Origin: Meandrina meandrites
Taxonomy: Eukaryota; Cnidaria; Anthozoa; Scleractinia; Meandrinidae
Assembly: GCA_963693305.1 (NCBI GenBank)
Contig: OY855909.1
Span: 1,648,501 to 1,712,500, forward strand
Direction: 5' to 3'
Length of the DNA stretch: 64,000 nt
Under the pieces are notes generated by a model. It saw nothing but the letters and a program-made list of their open reading frames with translations, searched no databases and was not told the origin of the DNA. The translations under genes and the position numbers were made by a program. Below, piece by piece: positions 24,840 through 38,871 of this stretch (position 1 is the stretch's first letter; each line of letters opens with the position of its first letter).

Positions 24840-27433
24840 GTTATTATTATTACTATTATTATCATTACTATTATTAATATTATAATTATACACTTTCTCT
24901 GTTATGAGGGTATGAAAATTCAAAATGTGACTCATTACTTTTAAACGCAAAGTGCTGAAAATTTCGCCGATTATTAATTTAAATGAGCTCCAGGCGGTGT
25001 TCAGTGGACACGGTTCACGTGACATTTTTCGACCAATCATATGTCACGTCAGTAGAAGCAATGGCGGACAATTTTGTCGTGGGATTATAAGAAGGTCTCA
25101 TCTTCTTCGTGCGATTTCGGCGAAATTTTAAGATTTTAACGGACTGTTTTCTTAGAGCTTGAAGAATAATATCTATGCCAGTCATTCGTCAAGTTCTGAA
25201 TTAAGGGAAGCGATTTTGCTACCAAAACTAGTTGACTGAAATAATGCTATATGGTAAATGTTTGGTTGGCGCACTCGTTAGACATGCATGAACATTTGCT
25301 CATTCCTTTACAAACAAGGATCAGTACTGTAGATTATTTTTGCATAGAACTTAGGTTCGATAGTTGAACTTAAAGAAAAGTACAGTGGGCCAGGGCGGGC
25401 CTCGCCGTTTTAATGGTCAAATTCGGAGTTGAAGTTGGGGTTTCTTCCTTGATTTATCACGAACAGAGCCTAAATTTGTACTTCTGTTTGTTGTATAATT
25501 TTATATTTTAATGTTTTCTTGCTATTTTTGTTTTTGTAGTGTTTATATCATCCTTCTGTTTGGCCGATATTTGACAGACATCAAAACGGCCTTTGGACCC
25601 TCCGAGTGGGAAAACTCCTAATTAACAACCCAGCGAAAATCCATCAAAACCACGATAGGACGAACTGCGTTGGCCAGCAGTACATCGACGTACTTCATAC
25701 ACAACTCGACATATCTCAAAAAGAAAGCGCCGTAGTTAAGTTCGATTTCAGCCCGTTAAGATCGATCACAAACATGCGAGAATCGAATGTAATTTCCAAA
25801 GGTCGATGTACCGCGATGTTTCGACTCCAAATATGAGTTGTTCCGCACATAAAATGGATCCTTCACGAATCCAGCAATACACATCTATAGTTGTTACTTG
25901 GCCCACAAAGATTTGGTATGGATTTCCTCCGATATTTCTTTCAGCATACTGATAGGAATATCTTCTCACCTCGAGGATATGTTTACAATCCGACGATCAG
26001 ACAATAATGAGTGCAATCGAAAATTTCTTCCGGCATGCTTTGCGAGTCATGTCCAACACCGCCTGAATGAGCTCTTTAAAAGTCTGCAGTAAATTCTCAT
26101 ATAGCATGATTCCTTCTGATCTGTGCAAATTGTTATGTCATGCTAATGAGGCAAGGATTCGCTTTCACAGCAAATCAGAATGAGAGTTTTGCTGATAGTC
26201 ACTAACTGGGTTTTGCTAATAATAAATATTAGGTGTTTGTGTAGCCAATAAGATTGCGAGTTTGGCAATGGTCAACCACGTGTTTATGCTAATGAACTCA
26301 GACGCCTCCTACGCTTTGTTTCTGTGTCAACAGGCTAAAGTGGTCTTATACGAAGGAGCTGTTGCTAAAAAGGAGCTGGTCTTTGACGCATCGGGAACAG
26401 ACAAGTTGAACTGGTTTAGTGTGGAGAAACTGACCACTTCTCCCTGGACTGATGTAAACACCGAACCGAGGAACTTCTTCTCCATACAGGGCGGGTGCGA
26501 TGGAGGAAATTGTCGCAGTTTCTTCATTAACAGAAACTACGGTGGCTGTGATGTTGATGCCGGGTGGCTGGTAACTGCAGGTGTATGGTGTTCGTGGGAA
26601 ACCAACGCTTCTCACAATAAAAAAGTCTTGTACAGCAAGCTGTCCACCTATACCAACTGGAACACAGACAGTAGGGCTCGCTAATAATTTTAATACTGTT
26701 TTCGTTAGTTCTCATTTTTCCTAGCCTTTCTTCTTCTTGATGAACGTTTTTTGAGTAAGGTAATCTCGTGCCCAGATTTTTAGAGCTTCGAGGAGACTGA
26801 GTGCTCTGGGCACAAGACACCAACTCACCAAAAGTTATTGTTCTTGAGTCGACAACTATGCACTTAGGCTTTATCTTTCCACTATACAATAATGACATCA
26901 CAACTCACGAAATCACAGACTTGTTGAGTGACAGCTTTGAATGAAAAACGTTAGAAAAATCCCGGCTAAGGAATCAAACGGTATCTTCTTCCAACATTGT
27001 GCTGCAAAATCACCAGGAACATTAGCTTTCTAAATTTATCGCAAACGTTATATTAGCGTTAATTTATCATCACATTTTCAAACACCGAGAAGAGAGTTGA
27101 AAATACGACGGAGTATTATTGACGAACTTCGAGGTGTTTGGAAATATGATGAAACACTCTCTCGAGTGTTTGATATGTCTTCTCAATCGAAACTAAAACT
27201 ACGGAGAAAACGGAGAAATAGGATCGTAAAATCTATGCTAGTAAGATCAGATTTCCAAACTACGTCACGGTTCTGATTTCATTTTTTTTAACTAGATTAA
27301 TTATTAATGAGTTTGAGAAGGTACGTTGAACAATTTGATCGCGCGTCACTAACGTTTATTCTTTATTTTTATCTTTACCTTTTTAACAGGCGATGTTGGA
27401 GTTGCAGATGTGCTCGCAGTTTTCTTGATATAA
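15616..27433 (+). CDS. Gene A: secreted fibrinogen-like protein, skeletal-matrix type, 5 exons
   Basis: Exons: 15616-15955, 20929-20973, 24328-24503, 26334-26670, 27390-27433 (942 nt, 313 aa). Exon 1 encodes a signal peptide (MNGFVQILSVAFFVARISC), a Cys motif CACNSAAHAGALKY..VYVC and the start of a fibrinogen-like domain (SCKDI..GVFWI). Exon 2 encodes GSRDAFPVYCDMASG; exon 3 continues GGWTLVFKVVSG; exon 4 carries FFINRNYGGCDVDAGW; exon 5 ends VGVADVLAVFLI. Intron phases are 1,1,0,1. The architecture recalls proteins annotated in corals as uncharacterized skeletal organic matrix protein 5-like; this is from memory and a role in calcification is inference. The canonical fibrinogen C-terminal calcium and pocket residues are not apparent. 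Exon 1 has a 9-nt tandem duplication (HLQ-HLQ) at its donor. Introns are full of transposons. The exon 4 donor is the weak GTAGGG; read-through stops four codons later at 26682. Confidence 0.82.
16393..16883. mobile_element. Tigger/pogo-like MITE (491 bp, TA flanks)
   Basis: The left end CAGTCGACTCCCGATAACTC and right end ..GAGTTATCGGGAGTTGAATG are inverted repeats flanked by TA on both sides (16391-16392 and 16884-16885). TIRs beginning near CAGTCGACTCCCG and a TA target are typical of the Tc1/mariner Tigger group. The interior repeats ACTCGAACC several times and has no transposase. It lies in intron 1 of gene A. Confidence 0.8.
17340..17910 (+). pseudogene. Decayed duplicate of gene A exon 2 and flanks
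   Basis: The region matches 20880-21715, which contains the working exon 2, and more weakly gene B at 31690-31995. The exon relic at about 17402-17443 still reads SQDAFPVYCEMAS, but the acceptor CAG has become CAA and the bases carrying the GGAG|GTTTGT donor are deleted, so it should not splice. It is a tandem copy inside intron 1 that lost function. Confidence 0.75.
18393..18560 (+). mobile_element. tRNA-derived SINE (or tRNA-Thr-like gene) with SINE tail
   Basis: 18393-18464 (72 nt) folds as a full cloverleaf: 7-bp acceptor GGCTTCA/TGAAGCC, D-stem GCTC/GAGC, T-stem ACGGG/CCCGT with TTCGAAT loop, A box AGCTCAGTTGG and B box GGTTCGAATCC. The anticodon stem is weak (TCGTA/CGCGG) and loop base 33 is C instead of the near-universal T; read conventionally the anticodon is GGT (Thr). 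Directly after it comes CTGAATTTTTTTCAGGCTT and a tail ending near GCGAAGATCACAT. The same tail recurs at about 22020-22105 behind a decayed tRNA end. A repeated tail means SINE more likely than single gene. Confidence 0.65.
18780..19010. mobile_element. Repeat family copy (also 31200-31440 and 52656-53067)
   Basis: It shares GAGCACTGAAAC.GTTAA.AAGCGTCTTTG and GGAAATGGATTGCAACT with the other two copies, and ends GTGACGTAGCTCCTTTAA. The copy in MCM8 intron 27 is the most complete, bounded by TTAAAGGGGCTTTGTC and GTAGCTCCTTTAAAG. It is noncoding and probably a DNA transposon derivative. Confidence 0.7.
19371..19570. mobile_element. 200-bp MITE
   Basis: TTTAGTATCACCCAACTAGT at the left and its exact reverse complement at 19551-19570 form 20-bp perfect terminal inverted repeats. 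The interior has no frame of note. It sits in intron 1 of gene A. Confidence 0.85.
19570..19675. mobile_element. GC-rich hairpin element
   Basis: AACAATTAGACCC..GGGTCAATAGCCCAT pairs with ATGGGCTATTGACCC..GGGTCTAATTGTT around a small loop GCTTCGCC. It directly abuts the preceding MITE. Confidence 0.75.
19983..20385. mobile_element. 403-bp MITE with AGGGGCACCCAAC termini
   Basis: AGGGGCACCCAAC at 19983-19995 and GTTGGGTGCCCCT at 20373-20385 are perfect 13-bp inverted ends. The interior is AT-rich without a gene. No target duplication is obvious. Confidence 0.7.
20983..21320. mobile_element. Insertion within the exon 2 flank of gene A
   Basis: Compared with the sister copy at 17443-17460 and gene B at 31765-31800, about 330 bp extra sits between the exon 2 donor and the shared sequence CTAATTTCTTCTTAAC. 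It contains repeated TCAGATTTTTT and CACACTATTTACAGA motifs. It is defined by comparison of copies; the family is not recognised. Confidence 0.5.
22106..22245. mobile_element. 140-bp MITE with 7-bp target duplication
   Basis: Ends TCACCCTGCGAGCAGAGCC and GGCTCTGCTCGCAGGGTGA are perfect 19-bp inverted repeats. The flanks TTTCAAA (22099-22105 and 22246-22252) are identical and look like the target duplication. The interior repeats GCAGCGAAAA. It inserted into the SINE tail that begins at about 22020. Confidence 0.85.
22308..22940. mobile_element. 633-bp TIR element with internal ~230-bp tandem duplication
   Basis: Termini GTTTAAGACGGAATCC (22308) and GGATTCCGTCTTAAAC (ending 22940) are inverted and extend inward with mismatches (CACCAGGAAGTCGAG / CTCGAAGTCCTGG). 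Inside, about 22455-22680 is repeated at about 22683-22900, sharing GTGTTTGGTGTTGTTAGAAA and AAGTTTGCAATAAGGTGTAA. Confidence 0.8.
23237..23646. mobile_element. ~410-bp palindromic MITE (same family as 49200-49766)
   Basis: The left half from AGCCGTGTTCTAAACGAGCA to TGGATTGGAGG is repeated in inverse to AGAACATGGCCAATT at the right end, giving an almost complete hairpin of 200-bp arms. The family recurs twice in MCM8 intron 20. Open frames of 80-105 codons across it are symmetric by-products. Confidence 0.85.
24193..24247 (+). repeat. (CCCCT)n microsatellite before gene A exon 3
   Basis: About ten pure pentamers CCCCT lie 80 bp upstream of the exon 3 acceptor (24327). In gene B a different microsatellite sits at the matching place. 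Confidence 0.9.
24613..24652. repeat. Perfect 40-bp palindrome
   Basis: TTTATCGTATCATTGTTTTT is followed by its complement AAAACAATGATACGATAAA. It lies in intron 3 of gene A, about 110 bp after exon 3. Confidence 0.85.
24807..24895. repeat. (ATT)n microsatellite
   Basis: A run of ATT triplets with a few substitutions (GTT, ACT, ATC) in intron 3 of gene A. The poly-Asn frame on the minus strand is an artefact. Confidence 0.9.
24900..26330. other. Rest of gene A intron 3, nothing recognised
   Basis: About 1.4 kb of intron with short open frames that lack domains. I see no RNA gene and no clear inverted-repeat element. Confidence 0.45.
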
Positions 27434-27434
27434 G

Positions 27435-27640
27435 GTAACACGTGGAGCTTTCCGAGTCTTTTTTTTATGTTTATTTTCTGAAGTTTTTGTCCATTTTGGT
27501 GCATTATTTTTAAACTTGATCTTTCTTTCTTACTTAAATTTCAGAACTGAGACGAGTAACAAGGAAAACTGCGGATCTATTTCTCAGCTTTATTTGCATT
27601 AGAAAAAATAGCCAAAGAAAAGGTTAAAACTGGAAATAAA
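27435..27640 (+). other. Gene A 3' UTR intron, final exon and polyA signal
   Basis: The stop TAA (27431-27433) is followed after one base by a GTAACA donor. TAAATTTCAG at about 27535-27544 is a matching acceptor, and AATAAA lies at 27635-27640. Gene B has the same plan (donor 35299, acceptor AATTTCAG before 35395, AATAAA 35466-35471). The shared layout supports exon 5 as truly terminal coding and the untranslated last exon as real. Confidence 0.55.
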
Positions 27641-28105
27641 ATATGAAGACAAGCATAATTCAACAAAACTAGCGCTTTCTCTTATTAAACTAAGAGTTCC
27701 TATTCAAAATGAGCCAGATCAGGCCTGGCTAATATAATATTAATAGACCAATATCATGTTCCCCTGTACAGACCTCACACCAGTTGAATAACGGACAGGT
27801 TTGAGAACGGCTAGCTGGTAAACGCTGTTTTGAAAGGGCAGAAAAGTTTCGCGGGGAATCTAAACAAATTGCCGACATTAGGGACACTCGACAAAATTGT
27901 CAAAAAATATAAATATCTATACATTGTAAAGGAACATCAGCAGCATTGCAAAGAGTAGATTTCGAAAACATTGGAGGAGAACCGATCAAAATTGCGGCGT
28001 ATGTTATGTTAGGAACAGGTCCTTCTCTTTGGACAAGAACTCTACAAAGTGAATGTGTCCAAGTGAATAGCGGTTTGAGTGGTAATAAATATTTCGTATT
28101 CTATA

Positions 28106-28139
28106 GGAAAATCCACTACCTGACGAGGGAATTCCACGT

Positions 28140-28190
<51 letters not shown>

Positions 28191-28249
28191 ATATCGGTTT
28201 TTCAAGTGAAATTTAACGTGGAATTCACGTGTCAGGTAATTGATTTTCC
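28106..28249. mobile_element. Hairpin MITE
   Basis: GAAAATC..CTACCTGACG and GAATTCCACGTTAAATTTCA at the left pair with TGAAATTTAACGTGGAATTC and GTCAGGTAATTGATTTTC at the right, with AACCGATAT / ATATCGGTTT near the loop. Confidence 0.75.
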
Positions 28250-28712
28250 TTGAATCGCATAATCTTTTAAAAATGAAAATGTGGTAAATGTTGCGAATTT
28301 AAGCGCAGCCTCACTTTCAAGTCGCAATACCGCGCTGAATACCCTCGCATCTCTAGCCAATCAGAGCGCGAGAATTCTTTGACCTATGCGATTCTTCTCT
28401 ATATCCAATCAGTGCAATGAGCTTTTATCTTGAAAATTTTTGTCCTCTTAGTTTTGGCAAGCCATATAAGGGGTTGGTCCACGCCTGATATTATTGGAAA
28501 GTTTGTTAAAGAAAGTGTAAATTTAAAGTACTTGATCGGAGCAAATAAATTCAGCACAGCAGTAAGTGGGGAAAAAAGCGAAAAGGTGAACGATAGAAAA
28601 GCAAAAAAAGCTAGTACGTTCAGAAAAGCAGCGATTTCTTTGTATCGTGCGATTGTCTCCAATTTGATTGGCTGAAACGTTTGGGAATGCAACAATGTGT
28701 TCGACGAAATAC

Positions 28713-28872
28713 ATCCTCGGAGACCTAGGGGCCTGAGTTAGTCGGGGCGAAACGAAGTAAGCCCGGCAAAAATCGGAGCGATGAAAGTTTTCAAGAATTC
28801 CTCGCTCCTATTTTTGTCGGGTGCAATTACTTCGTTTCCTCTCGACTGCCTGGCCCCTGGGTCTCCGAGGAT
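28713..28872. mobile_element. 160-bp MITE with ATCCTCGGAGACC termini
   Basis: ATCCTCGGAGACCTAGGGGC at the left and GCCCCTGGGTCTCCGAGGAT at the right, with further internal pairing (AACGAAGTAA / TTACTTCGTT). It shares its ends with 10638-11931 and appears to be its deletion derivative. Confidence 0.85.
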
Positions 28873-29276
28873 GGATGAAATTAAGCAATAAAAAAACCTT
28901 TTTAAAAGCACGTTTTCTTCGAACACTAGACTGTTGGTCTTCTGATAAATCAAAGTGGGGTTCAACTGTCTGGTGGTGTCCCAAAAATTATTTTATTTCT
29001 TCTATCCCTTTAAACCTCTTAAAGCTTCACACAAATTCACGTTTACCCCCACCTTAATTTGGAGACACTCCATTTCCTATAATACAGCGTTCAACATGTA
29101 TTTAGACTGCCAAAGATTTTTACACTTGTCTAAGAATTCTTTATGCCTTGTGTTGTGCTTCCCAGGACGGCATTTTCCATGTTCGCTTCTGCTTTCCTTC
29201 TGCAGTCTTCTTCAAACTAAACTCTTCCTGTTCATCGTCTTCTTTGACTGTAAATCAGGGGATTAGTCAGCTGTAG

Positions 29277-29775
29277 GCCTTGGCGGATTGTGCTCCTAAA
29301 AGCTACTAGCAGTGCTTGAAATTTTGCCAAATTATGCCAAAATTATGCCAGAATTCCCAAATTATGCTCCTGATTTCCGAAATTATGCTCACAAAATGAC
29401 GTAGATTCTGTACATAGAGGCGCGCAATAACGACAACAAATTATGACGTTTTTCAAATAAACTGTTGTTGTAAATTTATTTGTGTTTTATGGCGGTTTGT
29501 CTCGGCCGTCAGCTGTCCAAATTAGCTGCTCACATCTCTGAACAAAGTCAATACTACTATTAGTGTAGCTAAAACACGCATTACAAGAACATACTACCTA
29601 AATGTAATCTATTTCTGTAGAAAATACAACACATTTACTAAATTTTATTAATTTATGGTCCAAAAAATGCTAAAATGCTAATTATGCTAATTATGCTTTG
29701 GCAACGCTCGTTTAAAAAATTATGCCTTTTTGCTCCAATTATGTCAAAATTTATGCTAGCACAATCCGCCAAGGC
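29277..29775. mobile_element. 499-bp TIR element rich in ATTATGC
   Basis: Perfect 18-bp ends GCCTTGGCGGATTGTGCT and AGCACAATCCGCCAAGGC, flanked on both sides by GTAG (a possible 4-bp target duplication). The interior repeats AATTATGCC near both ends. No transposase. It lies between genes A and B. Confidence 0.8.
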
Positions 29776-30208
29776 GTAGTCAGCCGAATGTAGCTCTCAG
29801 ACCTCGCTTCTGTCGTATGTACAACCGCCTATGTGTTATGTCTATCATCAAAGAATAACTTTTGGCGGGAAAAGCGGACTCGCTCGTTTCCATGACAAAA
29901 GTTCATTTATAGGGATCTAAATTCGAAGTAAACATGTCTTGAGCTTGCTGAGTTAATTAATTATAAATTAGTGCCTCTAGTTTAATTTTCTGGTCAAAAT
30001 ATCAATGGTGTTGTGAATGAACCTAATTGCCGCTGCGTTTAAAACAATTGAGGCAAAAACATGATTAAAACATTATTTCACGTTTGACTTCTGTAGAGAA
30101 AATGAAACAATTTCCTTTTCCACTGAAAATTGACTTTCAAACTATGCCTCTATTCCTCATGCAAATAAAGATTCTTAAATCTTAATTAAAAATTTTAATA
30201 ATAATAAT
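29776..30208. other. Intergenic between genes A and B, nothing recognised
   Basis: AT-rich sequence with no domain-bearing frame or clear repeat; its right boundary is where similarity to the gene A promoter begins. Confidence 0.4.
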
Positions 30209-30534
30209 CATAAGCAGCAATTTGTCAAAAGGAATGGCAGAAATAAACTACGTAGTAATCAGGTCATCAATTTAAGGTTAACATACAAATATTAAGTTAC
30301 AGGGCTATTGCTAAACTGATAGAAACTTTCGTGCAAATGTTTCGTTGTGTGGTAAATAAAAGTGATTAATTCACCTGACAATAAATTCCATGTTATATCC
30401 ACACTGCACCTGATGACACAAAAACCAACAGCTGTCCAAATTTCTCAATAATAAGTCCGCTTCACGTAATTAGAATTCACTTTCTATCGGCTAAGCAATT
30501 TATAAATCACAAGGTTACACCGAGTTACATCGCA
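30209..30534 (+). promoter_or_regulatory. Gene B 5' flank, duplicate of gene A's
   Basis: It aligns with 15287-15615 along its length, including TTAGAATTCACTTTCTAT and a TATA-like TTTATAAA at 30499-30506, about 29 bp before the ATG. Positions kept identical between the two flanks are candidates for regulatory sites. Confidence 0.55.
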
Positions 30535-35288
<4,754 letters not shown>

Positions 35289-35570
35289 CAGATGTAAGGT
35301 AATGCATGGAGCCTACGGTGTCTTTTTTCATTCCTTTATTCTTCTCTTTTTTTTACTCTCTATTAAGCTGGATCTTTTTTCTTTTCAATTTCAGAATTAA
35401 GACAAGTGGCAAAGCAAACAGCAGCCTTAAGATAACAATGTCATAATAAAGTTAACAAAACCGCGAATAAAATTGAAAACATGCGGAATTCAGAAAATTT
35501 GCGGTTTGACTTCTTGGACATGAGGCTCCTTGTGCGCGTACGCTGGGGAAGAAGGCTACGAATAATTGAT

Positions 35571-35739
35571 AGAGCGTTTTCGCTCACGTGACCAACAGCC
35601 ATATTGGTTAACTAAAACAAAAGATGAGTTTTTGCATAAAACACAGTTTAATTCCCAAAGTAATGGCTTGGTACACCAATATGGCCGCCGTTTCTTTGTT
35701 TTGGAACACTGCCGTGACGTCATATGAAAACGCAGCTCT
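35571..35739. mobile_element. MITE with AGAGCGTTTTC / GAAAACGCAGCTCT ends
   Basis: The left end AGAGCGTTTTCGCTCACGTG and right end CGTGACGTCATATGAAAACG..AGCTCT are inverted with small indels; CCAATATGG / CCATATTGG pair inside. It lies just downstream of gene B. Confidence 0.7.
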
Positions 35740-35749
35740 GTAGATAAAT

Positions 35750-35944
35750 AGACCTTTTTCGCTTGGGCGTTTTGTTGCCCCATTACAGACCATGTGATGA
35801 TACTCTTGAGAATTCTTGCTTTCCAATTTCCAAATAGTCGCGTGTATATGAATGAATAAATTTTATGTGGATAAAAGAAAAATTCTCTAGAGAATTTCAC
35901 GTGGTCTGTAATGGGAAAACAAACCGCCCAAGCGAAAAACGTCT
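35750..35944. mobile_element. 195-bp MITE with long arms
   Basis: AGACCTTTTTCGCTTGGGCG..CCCATTACAGACCA.GTGA pairs with TCACGTGGTCTGTAATGGG..CGCCCAAGCGAAAAACGTCT. It sits 10 bp from the preceding MITE. Confidence 0.85.
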
Positions 35945-35959
35945 ATTACTGCTCACACA

Positions 35960-37828
35960 TGGGGTCAAAATCTGTCGTGATTGTTTTTAATCTACAAAAT
36001 TCTTCGTGTGAATTGTAAGAGGTATCGTTCTATTTATATAACGGTGTTAGGGAGACACGGTGCCCGAGGGTGGGGGGGGGGGAGGGAGGGTGTAATAAAA
36101 CATTTTTCATACGGAGAGACTTCGCCCCGAAACCCAAACCATGACCTTTTTGTAAACCATTTTGCCAGAAAAATACCTTTCTTATGCTTTCGATACAAAA
36201 TGGTACCCTTTTCACATACCTAGAGAAGAATTTCTACATCTTAAATACCGAAATGACAGTTTTTTCCTACCCACTTGTATACTCCAACTCGTGAAATCAC
36301 TATCCTTTTGAATATAATATACCCAAAGCCTGAATAAGGTTCTCCTTTCTGGAGGATCCTCCCAGTGTAGTCCACTGTAGGGATTACTCACCCGGGGTGC
36401 GGTGGATCTAATTTAGCTAGCGCGCTGTACTCCCGCGGATCAAGCGATCCAGGTTCAAACCCTTGCCGGGGCCCGGCTGCTTTGTGTCCTCAGGCTAGAG
36501 ACTTAACTCTTATGAGTTTCATCATGCAGGGGTAAAAATGGCAACCGGGGAATTTAATGCTGGGGGTGACAAAATCACATTTCACGGAGAATTTAAGGCC
36601 CGATAACAAGCTTTCGCTGTTCGAGAAAATGGGCCTTTGATTTTCTCTTTTTTTTTTTTCAGTTTCTCCCTTTACACTTAACTCAGTTTAGGCCATCCCC
36701 TTTTTTTTTCTCTGTTTAGAGTCGTCCGACTGACCCAGATTTTCGCGTTTTCAAAAAAAAAAGTTATGCAGAACGCAACGAAACATTATTTCAAAGAAAT
36801 GTCACTTTAATCCAAAACATAGGCAATTTTCTGCCATACAGTTTTGGTGGTTCATGCTTTTTTCGCTGTTCTCGTTTGAGTTTAACCACGACGTCGAGTT
36901 TTCCTTCCTCCATTGCCGCCATGTTGACTTTATAACCACGTGTGTTTCCAGGCTCCACGGATATTACGCTGAGATACCGGGCCTCCTGGTTCGAGATTCC
37001 TTTTAATTTTTTTTTTTTCTTTTCCGACCGACCGACCCAAAACCAGAAAACGCGTTCGACAATAAACGAAAAAAAGGGGATGGCCTTAGTTTCGATTGAA
37101 AAGATTAAAATGTGAAATACTCGAGATAGTGTTCAATCGCATTATATTTCCAAACTCCTCCAACACCTTTGACAGAAATGCTCCGCTGCATGTCGCATTT
37201 TCAATTCTAGCTACACCGTCCGACATTTTGTCTTGGAATTTTTCCTCGCGCCCCGTTCAATGTTGGAGATCAGATGAAAACTGAATCGATCGACCAAAAT
37301 ATTTTTAACGACATTAGACAGGGGGAAAGAGACGAAAATGTTCTAACACTTGTGTCCATGGTTGTAGCTCTCTTTTCTCGGTGTTTCACTTTGGAAATGC
37401 GATGCAACACTTTCTCTTTTTGTCTGATTTACACAACTGAAGGTGGAGCATTCCAATTTATTCACTCGCCATAATCGAGTGACGTTTTTTACCTCGAAAT
37501 TGTGAGCTTCAGTGAGGTGTAAATACTTGAAAACAGGATTTTTTAAAAATAAAGTTGTCTTTAGACCATATCTATAAAGAAGCCTGGGCACAATAATTGT
37601 TCACTTTTTCTTTCATATTTACCATAAAAGAAGCGATCACACTTGAAACAAGAAATAACAAAACGGTATAATTTTAAATTTTTATCTTTTATCTTATTCT
37701 GAACAATTGCTTTCAATAAATATATCATTAATCACTACACCAAACTTGCCGAGCATTGTCATGCTTCATTCACACAGTTCAATAGCCTGTGTAGAGGGGA
37801 GCGGGACGGGTGTCCACAGGCTAACGGG
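35960..37828. other. Intergenic between gene B and TSNAX, with one SINE
   Basis: About 36395-36540 is a plus-strand tRNA-derived SINE head: GGGGTGCGGTGGATCTAATT and B-box-like GGTTCAAACCC, of a different family from the other SINEs here. A run of G (about 36071-36081) and several A/T tracts are also present. I see no gene; open frames up to 82 codons lack domains. A small inverted pair AGCCTGTG / CACAGGCT is at about 37784 and 37815. Confidence 0.5.
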
Positions 37829-38626
37829 TCAGTTATCTCTGTCTTCAGTAATATTTGAATCTAATGCTTCAGCTAGCGCAAACTGGGGAATTTCTGAGCC
37901 TCGAACTTTCAACGTGTAACAGGCAACTTCTACTTTGTTCATGCTTGCTTTAAGCGTCCGTAGTTTTGATGTGACGTCCCTGGAAACGTTCCCAAATGAC
38001 AAGAAAGCATCGTGAACCTCGCGAAGAAAGCGACATACTTCAAAAGGAGTGTTCTTGTCGCCATTTGCGGCGCTGTTTATGCACAAACGCATCAACTCGC
38101 CGGTCAAATCCGCGATCCCAAGAATATAATCAAACGGATTTAAATTAAGAACTTTTCCTCCCTCCTTCGAAAATTCCAACGTCGCTTTAACTTGCTCGTA
38201 CGAAACCAAAGTCTTGTTCTTCAAGAAATGACAAAAAGACAATGCTTCGATGTACTCTTGCAAACCAGGAGAGTAAGCTCGGGCGAACAAGAATGGATCT
38301 TCTCCTTCCAACTCTGAAGCTATCGTCTTCAAAAGTTCTTTGACTTCTAGAAACTTCTCATCTGCTTCGTTTAAGATTTGTTCGCGATTATCAGCACCAG
38401 AAACTCTTTGTAGAAGAAAAATAATTCTCTTGCTCGCTATGGTCACATCTCTGCTACATTTGACCAAGCGCTCGTGCTTGTCGTGCCTCGAGTCGAGCTC
38501 TTGTTGGTGTTTCCTAAATGATTTTACGATTGGAGAGTTCTCATCTATTTGCCTTTTGGGAAAATTACTTTCGTTAGCTTGTGTTCGAGAACGTTTTTCA
38601 CCACGCGGCTTCCCGACGGCCGCCAT
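37829..38626 (-). CDS. TSNAX: Translin-associated protein X (TRAX), intronless
   Basis: 265 aa from the ATG at 38626. The frame stays open upstream to a TTG at 38704, but MAAVGKPRGEKRSRTQ fits the basic N-terminus of the family and lies in a GCCGCC-ATG-GC context. TRAX pairs with translin in the C3PO ribonuclease that removes passenger strands and processes tRNA fragments. Recognisable blocks are SFRKHQQELDSRHDKHERLV (family S.QQELD.RHDK.ERLVK), GLQEYIEALSFCHFL, DYILGIADLTGELMR and CYTLKVRGSEIPQ. The acidic residues used in catalysis in TRAX (in the LQEY.EA and ADLTGE motifs) are present. Vertebrate TRAX is about 290 aa; the shortfall is a shorter N-terminus and a shorter loop before DYILG. 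The gene is intronless, whereas the vertebrate gene has introns. Divergent from MCM8. Confidence 0.93.
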   Translation of the reverse strand: MAAVGKPRGEKRSRTQANESNFPKRQIDENSPIVKSFRKHQQELDSRHDKHERLVKCSRDVTIASKRIIFLLQRVSGADNREQILNEADEKFLEVKELLKTIASELEGEDPFLFARAYSPGLQEYIEALSFCHFLKNKTLVSYEQVKATLEFSKEGGKVLNLNPFDYILGIADLTGELMRLCINSAANGDKNTPFEVCRFLREVHDAFLSFGNVSRDVTSKLRTLKASMNKVEVACYTLKVRGSEIPQFALAEALDSNITEDRDN

Positions 38627-38871
38627 TTTGAGAAGCAAGTGACGAGTTAGATCAACGATATTGATTGGCTCTGCGTCTTGCGGTTCGTCCGCAAAATGAA
38701 CCAATCAAACGTAGCCTTAGAATTGAGGTTTAGGTGACCTTGAAGATAAAATGGCGGCAGATTTAAAGTTTTTTTTCTAGCAAAATAATTTCGATAATTC
38801 ACACATTATTATCATTGTGAAAATCCTTGTATTGCACAGATGCATGAGAAATTGTGTCATCTTGGTACAAG
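38627..38871. promoter_or_regulatory. Shared TSNAX-MCM8 divergent promoter
   Basis: Only 245 bp separate the two start codons. CCAAT-type motifs occur on both strands (GATTGGCT and ACCAATCA near 38662 and 38700), and the motif AAGATGGCGGC (as AAAATGGCGGC) occurs at about 38748 and, in complement, around the TSNAX ATG, recalling a YY1-type site. No TATA box is evident. This is typical of a housekeeping bidirectional promoter; function is inferred. Confidence 0.6.

Noticed and set aside
26527..26901. 124-codon minus frame opposite gene A exon 4
   Set aside because: It is a shadow frame; the plus strand encodes the conserved FFINRNYGGC region.
38627..38704. N-terminal extension of TSNAX by 26 codons
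   Set aside because: The frame is open but begins with TTG and has no ATG before 38626; the later ATG matches the family length and context.
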